Assembly (NCBI RefSeq): GCF_000013665.1
Contig: NC_007912.1
Location: forward strand, 3,148,501-3,212,500
Source of the DNA: Saccharophagus degradans 2-40
GTDB taxonomy: Bacteria; Pseudomonadota; Gammaproteobacteria; Pseudomonadales; Cellvibrionaceae
Direction: 5' to 3'
DNA: 64,000 nt
Shown here: one piece after another, positions 34,290-44,009 of the stretch
How positions within the stretch are numbered: position 1 is the stretch's first letter
How the letters are laid out: the number at the start of each line of letters is the position of its first letter
The notes under the pieces: generated by a model
What the model was told of the DNA's origin: nothing
Databases searched by the model: none
What the model saw: only the letters and a program-made list of their open reading frames with translations
Program-made: the position numbers and the translations under genes

Positions 34290-35525
34290 ATGCAGAAACT
34301 GAAAATCATCATTTCGGCACTAGTTGTAACTATAACTTATACCCTGTTAACCCCTGCTAGCTTTGCTGCACCGTTATTAAATGGTGTTGCCACTCAATCA
34401 GAGCTAGGTAAAGAGCAGTTTATAGCCGGCCTTTTTACGTCAACCCTGGCCTCAGAAGCAAAAGATGTTTTGGTAGCGCAAGAAGACAAGCGCATGCAAA
34501 TTCGCGTAACTGCAGACCGTCTTTCCACACGACGTTTTAAGCGTTTATGGATTGAAGGTATGGCAATTAACGCAAGCTCTTCGGAGTTGCAAAAGCATGC
34601 ACAGCATATGGCTGATTTTAGTAACATGCTTAAAATTAAGCTCATGGCAGGTGATATTTTCACCATCGATCGCACTGGCAGTACCGTTTTAATTTCATTA
34701 AATGGCGCGCAGCTTGGTCAAATTCCAGATCCAGCATTCTTTGACTTGCTGTTGCGTACTTGGATAGGCCCAGTCCCATTATCTTCCGACTTCAAACAAA
34801 ACATGCTTGTGGCCGGTAACGTAAACTCTGGCTTGATTACCCGCTTCGAAAGCACGCGTCCTAGCGATGAACGCATTGCAGCAGTAGAAGACGCTGTTAA
34901 AGCACGAGCAAAACAAGCAGAAGCCCAAGAAGACGATTCAACACCGAAAGTGGCAGTTGCTAAAACAGATATTAAACCCAAAATTGAAGCCCCTGTGGCA
35001 ATTGCCCCACCGCCCAAAATTGCCGCCCCTTCTGGCGCTCTAGGCGAAAGCAAAACGGTTTCAACCCCTAAACCAGAGCCAGCTAAACCTAAGCCACAAG
35101 AGCCTGAGCCGGCCCCTAAAGTGGAAGAAAAGCCTAAGATTGCTGCTATTACACCTCCACCACCAGAAACTCTGCTGGATGAAGAAAGCCTTGAGGACGA
35201 AGAAGACGATTTAGATTTCACCGCGGAAAGCTTACTTAGCCAACAGCTATACATTGCAAAGCTAAAGCGCTGGTCTTCATCTAAGCTTAAATACCCATCG
35301 CGCGCAGCTAGCCGTGGCCACGAAGGCAACGTGCGCTTAAGCATCGTAATCGATCGCTCTGGTAAGGTTAAAAAAGTAGAAGTGATTGAAGCCGCCGAAT
35401 ACAGCAGCTTGACGAAAGAAGCGCAAAACGCAGTAGAGCGCGCTAACCCTTTCCCACCAATGCCCGAAGATGTAAAAGGTGATACTTTCTTATTCACCTT
35501 ACCCGTAGTTTTCCAACTACAGTAA
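34290..35525 (+). CDS. periplasmic protein: chalcone-isomerase-like domain plus TonB C-terminal domain
   Basis: A 411-residue exported protein. A signal peptide (cleavage near SFAA-PL) is followed by a chalcone-isomerase-like domain (about 30-180; LLNGVATQSELGKEQFIAGL, WIGPVPLSSDFK). A Pro/Lys/Glu-rich linker (about 205-300) leads to a TonB C-terminal fold (about 315-411; GNVRLSIVIDRSGKVKKVEV). Unlike true TonB it lacks an N-terminal anchor with an ExbB/D contact site, unless the signal peptide stays uncut. So it may not energise receptors; a periplasmic scaffold role is possible. It stands alone, with its own terminator. Confidence 0.78.
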   Translation: MQKLKIIISALVVTITYTLLTPASFAAPLLNGVATQSELGKEQFIAGLFTSTLASEAKDVLVAQEDKRMQIRVTADRLSTRRFKRLWIEGMAINASSSELQKHAQHMADFSNMLKIKLMAGDIFTIDRTGSTVLISLNGAQLGQIPDPAFFDLLLRTWIGPVPLSSDFKQNMLVAGNVNSGLITRFESTRPSDERIAAVEDAVKARAKQAEAQEDDSTPKVAVAKTDIKPKIEAPVAIAPPPKIAAPSGALGESKTVSTPKPEPAKPKPQEPEPAPKVEEKPKIAAITPPPPETLLDEESLEDEEDDLDFTAESLLSQQLYIAKLKRWSSSKLKYPSRAASRGHEGNVRLSIVIDRSGKVKKVEVIEAAEYSSLTKEAQNAVERANPFPPMPEDVKGDTFLFTLPVVFQLQ

Positions 35526-35537
35526 AAAACATTCTTC

Positions 35538-35569
35538 ATAAAAAAGGGCCTATATTTAGGCCCTTTTTA
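35538..35569 (+). terminator. bidirectional terminator
   Basis: AAAAAGGGCCTA and TAGGCCCTTTTT form a perfect stem around TATT, between two convergent genes. It can end transcription from both sides. Confidence 0.85.
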
Positions 35570-35590
35570 GTTTTAAACAACGCAGTTTAT

Positions 35591-36151
35591 TTATTGGCGA
35601 GCGGCGAGCTCTTTTAGTCGGTCTAAAATAACTCTTTGAATATCCGCTACTTCCATTGCGGATAAACGCGGCAAATAAGACAGCTGCAACATATGTAAGT
35701 GTAAGCAGGGTGTATCTTGATTTAGCTCGCGCAAATCTCCTTTCATGAGTACCGGTAGAAACGGTTTATCTGCTGGACGTTTTTGGTTAATCAGCCGCAG
35801 CCCAACTTCTAATGGCACTCTTCTATATTTAGATGATTCTCCCCGCAGAGGTAGCACCATATTTAAGCGCCCCAACTGATCTTTTGGATCGGCGGGTACA
35901 ATAAACAGGCCTGTGGGCCTTACAGCATCTTCATATATACCGTGAAACGTGTCGTGATGGGCGTAGGGGTTGGGAAGGATAACAAGTTTACGATCTTCCT
36001 CCTTTGGGAAAAAAATATTGTAATTGGTATACAACTGCTCAACAGAACCAGAAAAAACACAGAGTTTATTCTCGAACCCCATGACGAACTTCTGTGCTTG
36101 TTTACGCTTGTTGAACTTATCTAAGTCCCAAACGAGATCTTTATTGTCCAT
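35591..36151 (-). CDS. conserved-looking protein of unknown function
   Basis: A 186-residue soluble, charged protein with no signal peptide or membrane segment. The order is a basic N-terminus, a central block LVILPNPYAHHDTFHGIYEDAVRPTG rich in His and Pro (written here as one visible patch near residues 73-98), and a helical C-terminal tail (MEVADIQRVILDRLKELAA). I do not recognise the family. It is flanked by a terminator and by the divergent selO gene. Confidence 0.7.
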   Translation of the reverse strand: MDNKDLVWDLDKFNKRKQAQKFVMGFENKLCVFSGSVEQLYTNYNIFFPKEEDRKLVILPNPYAHHDTFHGIYEDAVRPTGLFIVPADPKDQLGRLNMVLPLRGESSKYRRVPLEVGLRLINQKRPADKPFLPVLMKGDLRELNQDTPCLHLHMLQLSYLPRLSAMEVADIQRVILDRLKELAARQ

Positions 36152-36284
36152 ATTCGATCGGACACCCCATAGCTCTTTGCTGTAATATTACGTCGTAATA
36201 TAGATATTAAACCAATTTTAGGCGCCGCGTTGGCTCCATTACACTTTCTTCTCGATTTTCTGCCTCAATAGTGCCCTAAAACCT

Positions 36285-37757
36285 ATGCTAGAACATCTAA
36301 AATTCGATAACTCCTTCGATAAACTAGGCTCAGATTTCGCTACCCGCGTTAACCCAAGGCCATTGGTTAACCCTAAGCTTGTTTGTGTAGACTCAAAAAC
36401 CTGCGAACTATTGGGTATAAGCAAAGACAGCGTCAGCAGCGAAAACGGGGTTAATATGTTTTCGGGCAATAGGGTTCCCCCACAATTCGCTCCGCTGGCG
36501 ATGGTTTATGCCGGCCATCAATTTGGTGGGTATTCCTCGCAACTTGGGGATGGTAGGGGCTTATTACTTGGTGAACTAAATACCCATTCAGGTAAGTATG
36601 ACCTTCACCTAAAAGGAGCCGGCAAAACCCCGTATTCTCGCTTTGGTGATGGCTATGCCGTGCTGCGCTCGTGTATTCGCGAATACCTCGCTGGTATCGC
36701 TATGCGTGGCCTAGGCATTCCAACTAGCCATGCGTTATGTGTCGTACGCGGCGACAACGCCGTTACCCGCGAGACTATCGAACCCGCAGCTACACTTACC
36801 CGAGTAGCACGCAGCCATATTAGGTTTGGCTCGTTCGAGTACTTCTATTACACACAACAGCATACGCAATTAGAACAACTAGCAGACTATGCTGTTGAGC
36901 AATATATCCCCGAATACGTTGATAAAGATGGCCGTTTTAACGCCCTGTTGCATTACACCACCGAGCAAACAGCAAAATTGATAGCCGCGTGGCAAGCGGT
37001 GGGCTTTTGCCATGGCGTGATGAACACCGACAACATGTCTATCATTGGGGAAACCTTAGATTACGGCCCCTATGGCTTTATGGAAGCGTATAACCCAACT
37101 CACATCTGTAACCATTCCGACACCTATGGGCGCTACGCTTACGATCAACAACCAAGTATTGGTTTATGGAATTTAAATGCTCTTGCGGCCGCACTAAGCC
37201 CACTTATAGATCGAGATCAAGCGCGCGCGAGCTTAGAATCTTACGAAGGAATACTAACCAAAGAATACAACAGCCGAATGACCAAGAAACTGGGGTTTTT
37301 ATCTGCGAAGCAAGGCGACGCCAAGCTAATCAACACTATGTTTATCCAGCTAGAGCAACTCCAATTAGATTACACTTTATTCTTTAGGCTGCTAGCCCTA
37401 GCCAAAGCGGATGACCTTCAATCTTCGTTTATACAACCGCTACTTGGTTGCGACAACATAGCGAAAGGCGAACAGTTGGCTGCGTGGGCGGCTGAATATT
37501 TAACTCGGCGGCAGCTGGAGGATGTGCCTCAAGCAACTATCACCGCAGACATGAACCACCACAACCCGATTTACTGCTTACGCAATTATTTTGCGCAACA
37601 GGCTATTGATGAAGCTTATCAACAGGGTACCTACAGCACGTTAGAAAAGCTCGCAGCGGTGTTAGCCGCCCCTTTTACCTCTCACCCCAACGCTAGCGAG
37701 TTTGAAACCCCTCCTCCAAGTGAGCTAGCAAATATAGCCGTAAGTTGCTCATCATAA
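36285..37757 (+). CDS. selO: protein adenylyltransferase SelO (YdiU family)
   Basis: A 490-residue pseudokinase-fold enzyme; family knowledge says it transfers AMP to protein hydroxyl groups and affects oxidative stress response. Clear family blocks are [43 protein letters not shown] and [26 protein letters not shown] (the active-site region, around residues 240-270). Length is close to E. coli YdiU (478). The C-terminus reads AVSCSS, with an ordinary Cys rather than a selenocysteine codon. It is divergent from the unknown gene at 35591-36151. Confidence 0.95.
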
Positions 37758-38022
37758 ACACACCCAACTAGTGCCATTGCGGCCCTATAGAATACGCCCT
37801 CGCACCCACCTTTCAAGCGCTGTCGTTAATGGCTTGGGAGGCATCACTGTCACTAAAAACGCCAGCCAACGCACAAATCCATAGCAAATACCGCCAGTAA
37901 GTCGCGAATCTCACAGCACGTGCTAAATTTAATGTAGGAGAGGCTTAACGTGTGCCCACTCCACAGTCTCTTTGGCTATCACTAAAAAATGAATGTTGGT
38001 GTAGCTTTATGCCGTACCAACA

Positions 38023-38904
38023 ATGAGTATGCTGACTATGATTCCACAGCAAAAACTGTCTGACGCCCTCCCACCTGTTGCCCGCGAGTTAGGGGAACAG
38101 GTGAAGAAAGGAGAGGTGGTAGTACCGCTGCTTCCCAAAGTAGCCAACCGCGTTATCTCGCTAACACAAACAGAAGATTCAAATGCAGCTGAATTGGCAT
38201 CGTTAATTCAAAGCGACCAAACCCTTGCCGGCCACGTAATTCGAGTAGCCAACTCGGCAGCATACAGCCCCGTTAGCAGCATTGTTTCACTGCAACAGGC
38301 TATCACCCGCTTAGGTATGGCAACCATTGCAGAAATCGCCCTCGCAGCCACCGTAAACGCATCGTTATTCAATGCCCCAGGTTTTGAAGCCTTAATTCAG
38401 CAGCGCCTCCGTCACTCACTGGCATCGGGGCTATGGGCCAAAGAAGTAGCCCGAGCCTGTCGCAGAAACGTAGAAGCCGCCTTTTTAGGCGGGCTACTAC
38501 AAGATATAGGGCGACCGGTAACTATTCAGGCGGCCTCCGAAATAGCCGCAAAGCTAGGGAGTTTTATTCCACCAGAAGGCATGGCCCTGCTAGAAAAAAC
38601 ATTCTGTCGCAGAATGAGCATTACCGTGGTTAACAAATGGGAAATGCCAGATTCTGTACAGCAAGTGGTTAAGTATTTTGACGATTACCAGCCTCCGCAC
38701 TCGGCAAAAAATCAAACTGTGGTAGCCGTTGGCGGTGTAGTAATTGCCAATTATTTTCAGGAAAACCAAAGCGGGAGCGCCAATCTTGATACCTTGGTAG
38801 CGCACCCTATATTCAGCGAGCTTAATTTATATAGAGATGAAATTGAGCAAGTGGTAGCCCGTGCAGACAAAGTAAATGCCACCCTCGAGGCAATGCAACT
38901 ATGA
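38023..38904 (+). CDS. HDOD-domain signalling protein
   Basis: A 293-residue protein almost fully covered by an HDOD domain (about 35-235). It shows LASLIQSDQTLAGHVIRVANSAAY, the IVSLQQAITRLGM block and the FLGGLLQDIGRP helix. HDOD proteins lack the metal residues of true HD phosphohydrolases and act in signalling, often with c-di-GMP pathways. ATG 38023, ATG 38029 and ATG 38038 (MSMLTM) are all possible starts. Its stop overlaps the start of the next gene by 4 bases (ATGA), so it is translationally coupled to sthA. Confidence 0.88.
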   Translation: MSMLTMIPQQKLSDALPPVARELGEQVKKGEVVVPLLPKVANRVISLTQTEDSNAAELASLIQSDQTLAGHVIRVANSAAYSPVSSIVSLQQAITRLGMATIAEIALAATVNASLFNAPGFEALIQQRLRHSLASGLWAKEVARACRRNVEAAFLGGLLQDIGRPVTIQAASEIAAKLGSFIPPEGMALLEKTFCRRMSITVVNKWEMPDSVQQVVKYFDDYQPPHSAKNQTVVAVGGVVIANYFQENQSGSANLDTLVAHPIFSELNLYRDEIEQVVARADKVNATLEAMQL

Positions 38905-40298
38905 TAGAAAGCCAATATGATTTGGTGGTTATAGGCAGCGGGCCTGCGGGCCAAAAAGCAGCTATACAAGCAGCCAAGGCCGGCAAAAGCGTGGCATTAA
39001 TAGAACAAACCCGAGAACTCGGCGGTTCGTGCGTACACAGGGGGACCATCCCCTCCAAAACCCTAAAAGAAAATGCGCTGCGCGTAAAAAACATGCGCTC
39101 CAATGCAGAATTATCACACTTTCAATTACGCGAAGACGTAGAGCTTGCCACGTTAATTGACAGGCTTAACGAGGTACTCGCCGAGCACGACAGCTATATG
39201 CGCAGGCAGCTCGAACGCAATGAGATAACGCTCATTCACGGTCGCGCTAAATTTCTATCTCCCAACCAATTGGAAGTGACGAAACTACAACAAGAAGCAG
39301 AATGCATAAGCGCTGCCAACATTATTATTGCCAGTGGTTCACACCCTCGCCAACCACCTAACATACATATTGATCACGAATACATTTTCGATAGCGACTC
39401 TATTCTAAGCATGATGTACTTACCCAAAAGCTTAACGGTATTAGGCGGCGGTGTTATTGCGAGTGAATATGCATCTATATTTCAAGCGCTTGGCGTAAAA
39501 GTAACAATGATAGATCGCTACCCCCGCCCTCTCGGCTTTTTAGACGATGATCTCACGGATGTTTTTATTCAAGCGTTCGAGCAAATGGGCGGTACTTGGG
39601 TAGGCAACACCGTGGTTGAAGAGTGTCACTGGAATAACGTAGACAGCGTAGAAACTGTTTGCGCTGACGGAAACATTTATAAAAGCGAGAAACTTCTGTG
39701 CGCTGCTGGCCGTTTAGCAAATGTTAAAGATTTACACATTGAACAAGCAGGTTTAGCGCTAAACGACGCAGGTTTAATTAGCGTAGATGGTCAATTGCGC
39801 ACGAGTGTGCCGCATATTTTTGCTGCTGGCGATGTGATTGGCCCCCCTTCTCTCGCATCGGCCTCTATGGAACAAGGGCGCAGAGCAAGCTGTAACGCAC
39901 TAGATATATCCGTTGGCAAAATGCATTCGATGATTCCAACCGGCATATATTCCATACCAGAGCTTTCATCGGTAGGCCTAAGTGAAACTCAAGCCAGAAA
40001 AACACACGGCGATGTGCTGGTAGGCAAAGCCAAGTTTGACGAAATTGCCCGCGGACAAATCTCCGGCGTACAAAACGGCATGCTAAAAATTGTGTGCGAT
40101 GCACAAGGCGAAAAAGTGTTAGGGGTAATGATTGTTGGCGAAGGCGCTACAGAGCTTGTTCACGTAGGGCAAATGGCACTGCTGCACGAAGCAGACGTAG
40201 ACTTATTTGTAGATTGTATATTTAACTTCCCAACCCTAGCGGAAGCCTATCGCGTTGCAGCGCTTCAAATTATTGGTCAGCGTAACGCCAAACGTTAA
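38901..40298 (+). CDS. sthA: soluble pyridine nucleotide transhydrogenase
   Basis: A 465-residue flavoprotein of the pyridine nucleotide disulfide oxidoreductase family, expected to exchange electrons between NADPH and NAD+. N-terminal FAD motif VIGSGPAGQKAA, NAD-binding LGGGVIASEYASIF, and a C-terminal dimer domain (NFPTLAEAYRVAA). The disulfide position reads GGSCVHRGTIPSKT: the second Cys is Thr, which is the known mark of SthA rather than lipoamide or glutathione reductase. It begins inside the last codons of the HDOD gene. Confidence 0.93.
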   Translation: MIESQYDLVVIGSGPAGQKAAIQAAKAGKSVALIEQTRELGGSCVHRGTIPSKTLKENALRVKNMRSNAELSHFQLREDVELATLIDRLNEVLAEHDSYMRRQLERNEITLIHGRAKFLSPNQLEVTKLQQEAECISAANIIIASGSHPRQPPNIHIDHEYIFDSDSILSMMYLPKSLTVLGGGVIASEYASIFQALGVKVTMIDRYPRPLGFLDDDLTDVFIQAFEQMGGTWVGNTVVEECHWNNVDSVETVCADGNIYKSEKLLCAAGRLANVKDLHIEQAGLALNDAGLISVDGQLRTSVPHIFAAGDVIGPPSLASASMEQGRRASCNALDISVGKMHSMIPTGIYSIPELSSVGLSETQARKTHGDVLVGKAKFDEIARGQISGVQNGMLKIVCDAQGEKVLGVMIVGEGATELVHVGQMALLHEADVDLFVDCIFNFPTLAEAYRVAALQIIGQRNAKR

Positions 40299-40354
40299 AA
40301 CCTAAAATACGCCACCGAATAATCTACGTTAGTTTAACTTCGGTGGCATGCTCA

Positions 40355-41440
40355 TTATTTATCCTTTGAAAACCCAATTGGCAATATAGATTCTCCATCG
40401 TCTACCACCCTATCGGATAAACCACTGCCCGAACCTAACATCACACCCAACCAACGAGTATCTTCAAAGCTTTCTAAGGCAATTTTAACGGTCATGGTTA
40501 ACGGTATTGAAAGCAACATGCCAATTGGCCCAAGCACCCATCCCCAAAACACTAACGATAAAAATACTACCAGCGCAGATAAATCTAACCCCTTACCCAT
40601 CACTCGCGGCTCTATTACATTACCTACAACAAAATTCACAGCAAGGTAAGCTGCGCCCACTAACAACGCATCACCTACCCCAAGCTGTACAAGTGCAAGT
40701 AGCACAGCGGGTACAGCGGCCAAAATGGAGCCAAACGTAGGCACGTAATTAAGTAAAAATGCCAGCAAGCCCCACAACACGAAATATTCTAATTTCATAA
40801 ACCACAACCAGCACATAATAATAAGGCCGGTTAGCGCACTCATGGTGGTTTTAATTGCTACGTATTGGTTAACACCCGAGGTGAATTTCTCTATAGCGGC
40901 AAGTGTTTTTTCTGGCGTTTTAAACGAGTATTTTATTTTGTCTCTAAACCCCACTTCTTCTGCGAGAATAAAAACCACAAGCAACAAAATTAAAAACGCG
41001 TTGGTCATCATATTGCCAAACTGCGCCAAGGTGTTGCCAGCTAGCGATAACGCCGCCGATGGGTTAAAGCTTTCTCGCAAATGGCCAAGCTCTACATCTA
41101 TACCCAAAGCTTGTAGCTGTACAAAAAAGTCTGCCGTGAGCACGGTTAAGCGTTGTTGATAACCAGGTAAATCTTGACGGAAATCAGCAATCGAGGCACC
41201 AACAATTACCCCAATAAGAATGCCGCCAATCACAATACTGCAAATAACCAACAGCATAGCAATACTCGACGGCACGCCTTTGCGCTGCATCCAAATAAGC
41301 GGCGGGGTTGCTATTACGGCAATAAATAAAGATAAAAGAAACGGGACAAGTATAGATTCTGCAGCGCGCATACCGGCAACAACAATAACAAACGTAGCCG
41401 CCACGAGTAAAAACCGAGCGATTGGTGATTGAACTTCCAT
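40355..41440 (-). CDS. AI-2E family (PerM-like) membrane transporter
   Basis: A 361-residue membrane protein with about eight hydrophobic segments and the family blocks GLLAFLLNYVPTFGSILAAVPAVLLAL and NVIEPRVMGKGLDLSALVVFLSLVFWGWVLGPIGMLLSIPLT near residues 220-320 (quoted here only as landmarks). Named for AI-2 exporters, but most members have unproven or other substrates such as Na+/H+ exchange. Convergent with sthA; no functional link seen. Confidence 0.88.
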   Translation of the reverse strand: MEVQSPIARFLLVAATFVIVVAGMRAAESILVPFLLSLFIAVIATPPLIWMQRKGVPSSIAMLLVICSIVIGGILIGVIVGASIADFRQDLPGYQQRLTVLTADFFVQLQALGIDVELGHLRESFNPSAALSLAGNTLAQFGNMMTNAFLILLLVVFILAEEVGFRDKIKYSFKTPEKTLAAIEKFTSGVNQYVAIKTTMSALTGLIIMCWLWFMKLEYFVLWGLLAFLLNYVPTFGSILAAVPAVLLALVQLGVGDALLVGAAYLAVNFVVGNVIEPRVMGKGLDLSALVVFLSLVFWGWVLGPIGMLLSIPLTMTVKIALESFEDTRWLGVMLGSGSGLSDRVVDDGESILPIGFSKDK

Positions 41441-41522
41441 TTATTCCCCCAATTAGCTAACAGTAGCTAATATTTCAAAAATTGATTTAAGCTCAAATTA
41501 AGTAACAACAATACTGCGTTTT

Positions 41523-42128
41523 TTATTGTTTTTCTGGGTGCCTAGCAACAAAACGCGCATTAATCATATCGCGCATCGCATCTGCGTCGGCTGCGTGATC
41601 GCCCGTAGTTTGCCAGCAGGGTAACATTTGTAACGTTTTGCTTGGGTAATCCCATGCTACAACAAATACAGGAATCTCTGCCTTTTCTGCTATTCTCAAA
41701 AAACCCGTTTTCCACTTATCCACTTTTTTACGTGTCCCCTCAGGTGTTAACACCACCCAACACTGTTCATGTGTGGAATACCAGTCGGCTATTTGATCGA
41801 CCGTATTGCTAGCAGCTTTTCTATCAATAGGTATACCACCCAGCCAGAGAAAGAAACCTTTAAACGGCCAAAAGAACGCTTCTTTTTTCATGAGGTAAGA
41901 TATACGTATACCTAACGACATGATGGTGCCCATGGCGATGATAAAATCCCAATTGGAAGTATGAGGCGCAGCCGCAATAATTAATTTAGGCTCATCGGGC
42001 AGCGCACCACGCAACTTCCAACCAATACTGCGCAATAAGCAGCGTCCTAGCCAGCGCGAAAGGCGGTTTCCCCCACGCGGCATGCTAGGGGGAATATCAA
42101 AGTCAATTACTGGCTCAGAAAAATTCAA
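41523..42128 (-). CDS. 1-acyl-glycerol-phosphate acyltransferase-like protein (PlsC family)
   Basis: A 201-residue acyltransferase-domain protein. Motif I is APHTSNWDF (the HX4D catalytic pair), followed by a GGIPIDR block and the LTPEGTRKK motif III near residue 133. These are the hallmarks of PlsC-type enzymes that add acyl chains to lysophospholipids. It lacks a long membrane domain, so it may be a second, specialised copy. It lies 24 bases below prfC on the same strand. Confidence 0.87.
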   Translation of the reverse strand: MNFSEPVIDFDIPPSMPRGGNRLSRWLGRCLLRSIGWKLRGALPDEPKLIIAAAPHTSNWDFIIAMGTIMSLGIRISYLMKKEAFFWPFKGFFLWLGGIPIDRKAASNTVDQIADWYSTHEQCWVVLTPEGTRKKVDKWKTGFLRIAEKAEIPVFVVAWDYPSKTLQMLPCWQTTGDHAADADAMRDMINARFVARHPEKQ

Positions 42129-42152
42129 ACTAAATACCTACTTTAGTTTTTA

Positions 42153-43736
42153 TTAATGTTCACGCGTAGAGCGGAACAACACGTCCGGGTAACGCTCCTG
42201 TGACAAGGAAAGATTCACTCGAGTAGGTGCTAAATAGGTTAAGTGACCACCGCCATCAATCGCCAAGTTATCTTCACACTTGCGTTTAAACTCAGCCATT
42301 TTCTTGTCGTCTTCACAGTCTACCCAGCGAGCAGTTGCAACACTTACCGGCTCGTAAATAGCTTCTACTTTGTATTCATCTTTTAATCTATACGCTACCA
42401 CTTCAAATTGTAGTACACCTACAGCGCCTACAATGATGTCGTTATTGCGCAATGGAAAGAAAACCTGTGTAGAGCCTTCTTCAGACAGCTGCTGCAGCCC
42501 TTTTTGCAGCTGTTTTACTTTAAGTGGGTCTTTTAAGCGAATACGACGAAACAATTCTGGGGCAAAGTGAGGAATACCCGTGAATTTTAAATCTTCGCCT
42601 TCGGTAAAGGTATCGCCAATTTGAATAGTGCCGTGGTTGTGTAAACCAATAATATCGCCAGATATGGCCTCTTCTACTTGGCTGCGATCACCGGCTAAAA
42701 ATGTAACGGCATCACTTATTTTTACATCTTTCCCTAAACGCACATGGCGCATTTTCATGCCGCGCGTGTAAGTACCACTACACACCCGCATAAATGCAAT
42801 TCTATCTCGGTGTTTTGGGTCCATATTCGCTTGGATTTTAAAAACGAAGCCCGAAAATTTATCTTCAACGGCAGATACAACGCGCGTGTTCGCCTCGCGA
42901 TCTAGTGGCGGTGGTGCCCACTCCACAAAACCGTCTAACATTTCTCGCACACCGAAATTCCCCAGTGCAGTACCAAAAAATACGGGCGTGAGCTTTCCGG
43001 CCAAGTAAGCATCTAAATCGAATTTGTGGGTTGCGCCCTTAACGAGTTCTATTTCATCGCGAATATCGGCAGCATAGGCACCAAGTAATGCATCGGCTTC
43101 TGGGCTATTTAGCCCTTTAATTTGGGTATCGTCTGGAATACGGCTACCTTGGCCATGGTGAAATACATGAATAATATCGGTGTAGAGGTTGTATACGCCT
43201 TTAAATTCTTTCCCCATGCCAATCGGCCAATTAATGGGGGCCGCTTCAATATTCAATACGGTTTCGATTTCGTCCATCACATCAATAGGGTCGCGAATAT
43301 CACGGTCCATTTTGTTTATGAACGATAGAATGGGTGTATCCCGCAATCGGCACACTTCCATTAATTTAATAGTGCGATCTTCCACACCTTTCGCGCCGTC
43401 TATCACCATCAACACCGAGTCGACCGCGGTTAAGGTACGGTAGGTATCCTCCGAGAAATCTTCGTGCCCAGGGGTATCGAGTAAGTTTACTGTGCGCTCT
43501 TTATAGGGGAACTGCATAACAGAAGAGGTTACCGAAATACCGCGCTCCTGCTCCATGCTCATCCAGTCAGATTTAGCGTGGGGGCCTTTTTTACCTTTTA
43601 CAGAACCACCCACCTGAATAGCATTTCCAAACAATAATAGCTTTTCAGTGATGGTGGTTTTACCGGCATCCGGGTGGGAAATAATGGCGAAGGTGCGTCG
43701 CTTGGCGGTACCTACTGCTGTGGAATGTGCGGACAT
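42153..43736 (-). CDS. prfC: peptide chain release factor 3
   Basis: A 527-residue translational GTPase that recycles RF1/RF2 after termination. G-domain motifs are present: [15 protein letters not shown] (P-loop), [12 protein letters not shown] and NKMDRD. Length equals the usual 525-530. The effector-like [11 protein letters not shown] block distinguishes RF3 from EF-G. No clear ribosome-binding site precedes the ATG. Confidence 0.98.
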   Translation of the reverse strand: MSAHSTAVGTAKRRTFAIISHPDAGKTTITEKLLLFGNAIQVGGSVKGKKGPHAKSDWMSMEQERGISVTSSVMQFPYKERTVNLLDTPGHEDFSEDTYRTLTAVDSVLMVIDGAKGVEDRTIKLMEVCRLRDTPILSFINKMDRDIRDPIDVMDEIETVLNIEAAPINWPIGMGKEFKGVYNLYTDIIHVFHHGQGSRIPDDTQIKGLNSPEADALLGAYAADIRDEIELVKGATHKFDLDAYLAGKLTPVFFGTALGNFGVREMLDGFVEWAPPPLDREANTRVVSAVEDKFSGFVFKIQANMDPKHRDRIAFMRVCSGTYTRGMKMRHVRLGKDVKISDAVTFLAGDRSQVEEAISGDIIGLHNHGTIQIGDTFTEGEDLKFTGIPHFAPELFRRIRLKDPLKVKQLQKGLQQLSEEGSTQVFFPLRNNDIIVGAVGVLQFEVVAYRLKDEYKVEAIYEPVSVATARWVDCEDDKKMAEFKRKCEDNLAIDGGGHLTYLAPTRVNLSLSQERYPDVLFRSTREH

Positions 43737-43935
43737 AACAATTTATTTCTACTTGAATTAAACGCGCGATTATACCTAAGGCACAGCCCTACGTCGTTAG
43801 GTGTACTCGTATTAAGTGAGAAAGGATTTTACCCACAGCCGAAATTACACATTAAGTCGGTAATATTTACACTTTATGATTGTATAATATGCCGAAAATT
43901 ACCTAACCCATTGTTTTTATTAGCCTTATTAAACA

Positions 43936-43951
43936 TGGATCATTTCTTGCT
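43936..43951 (+). promoter_or_regulatory. sigma-54 (-24/-12) promoter of the PEP-CTERM gene
   Basis: TGGATC then 5 bases then TTGCT gives GG at 43937-43938 and GC at 43949-43950 with exactly 10 bases between, a good match to the TGGCAC-N5-TTGC consensus. Start of transcription would be near 43962, about 48 bases before ATG. Family knowledge: PEP-CTERM genes in Proteobacteria with exosortase are often sigma-54 dependent (PrsK/PrsR systems). Confidence 0.65.
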
Positions 43952-44009
43952 TAGAGTCTAGCGCTATAAGCACCTAATCAGATGTACGTTTTATTTATAA
44001 GGAATAAAC

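Noticed and set aside
34718-35539. 273-codon antisense open frame
   Set aside because: It mirrors the TonB-like gene, is Ser-rich with no family look, and starts inside the terminator region.
38901-40298. Missing second Cys of the redox disulfide as a possible inactivating mutation
   Set aside because: A Thr at this place is the normal state of soluble transhydrogenase SthA.
43674-43961. 95-codon plus-strand open frame
   Set aside because: Begins antisense to prfC and runs into the sigma-54 promoter; composition is not protein-like.
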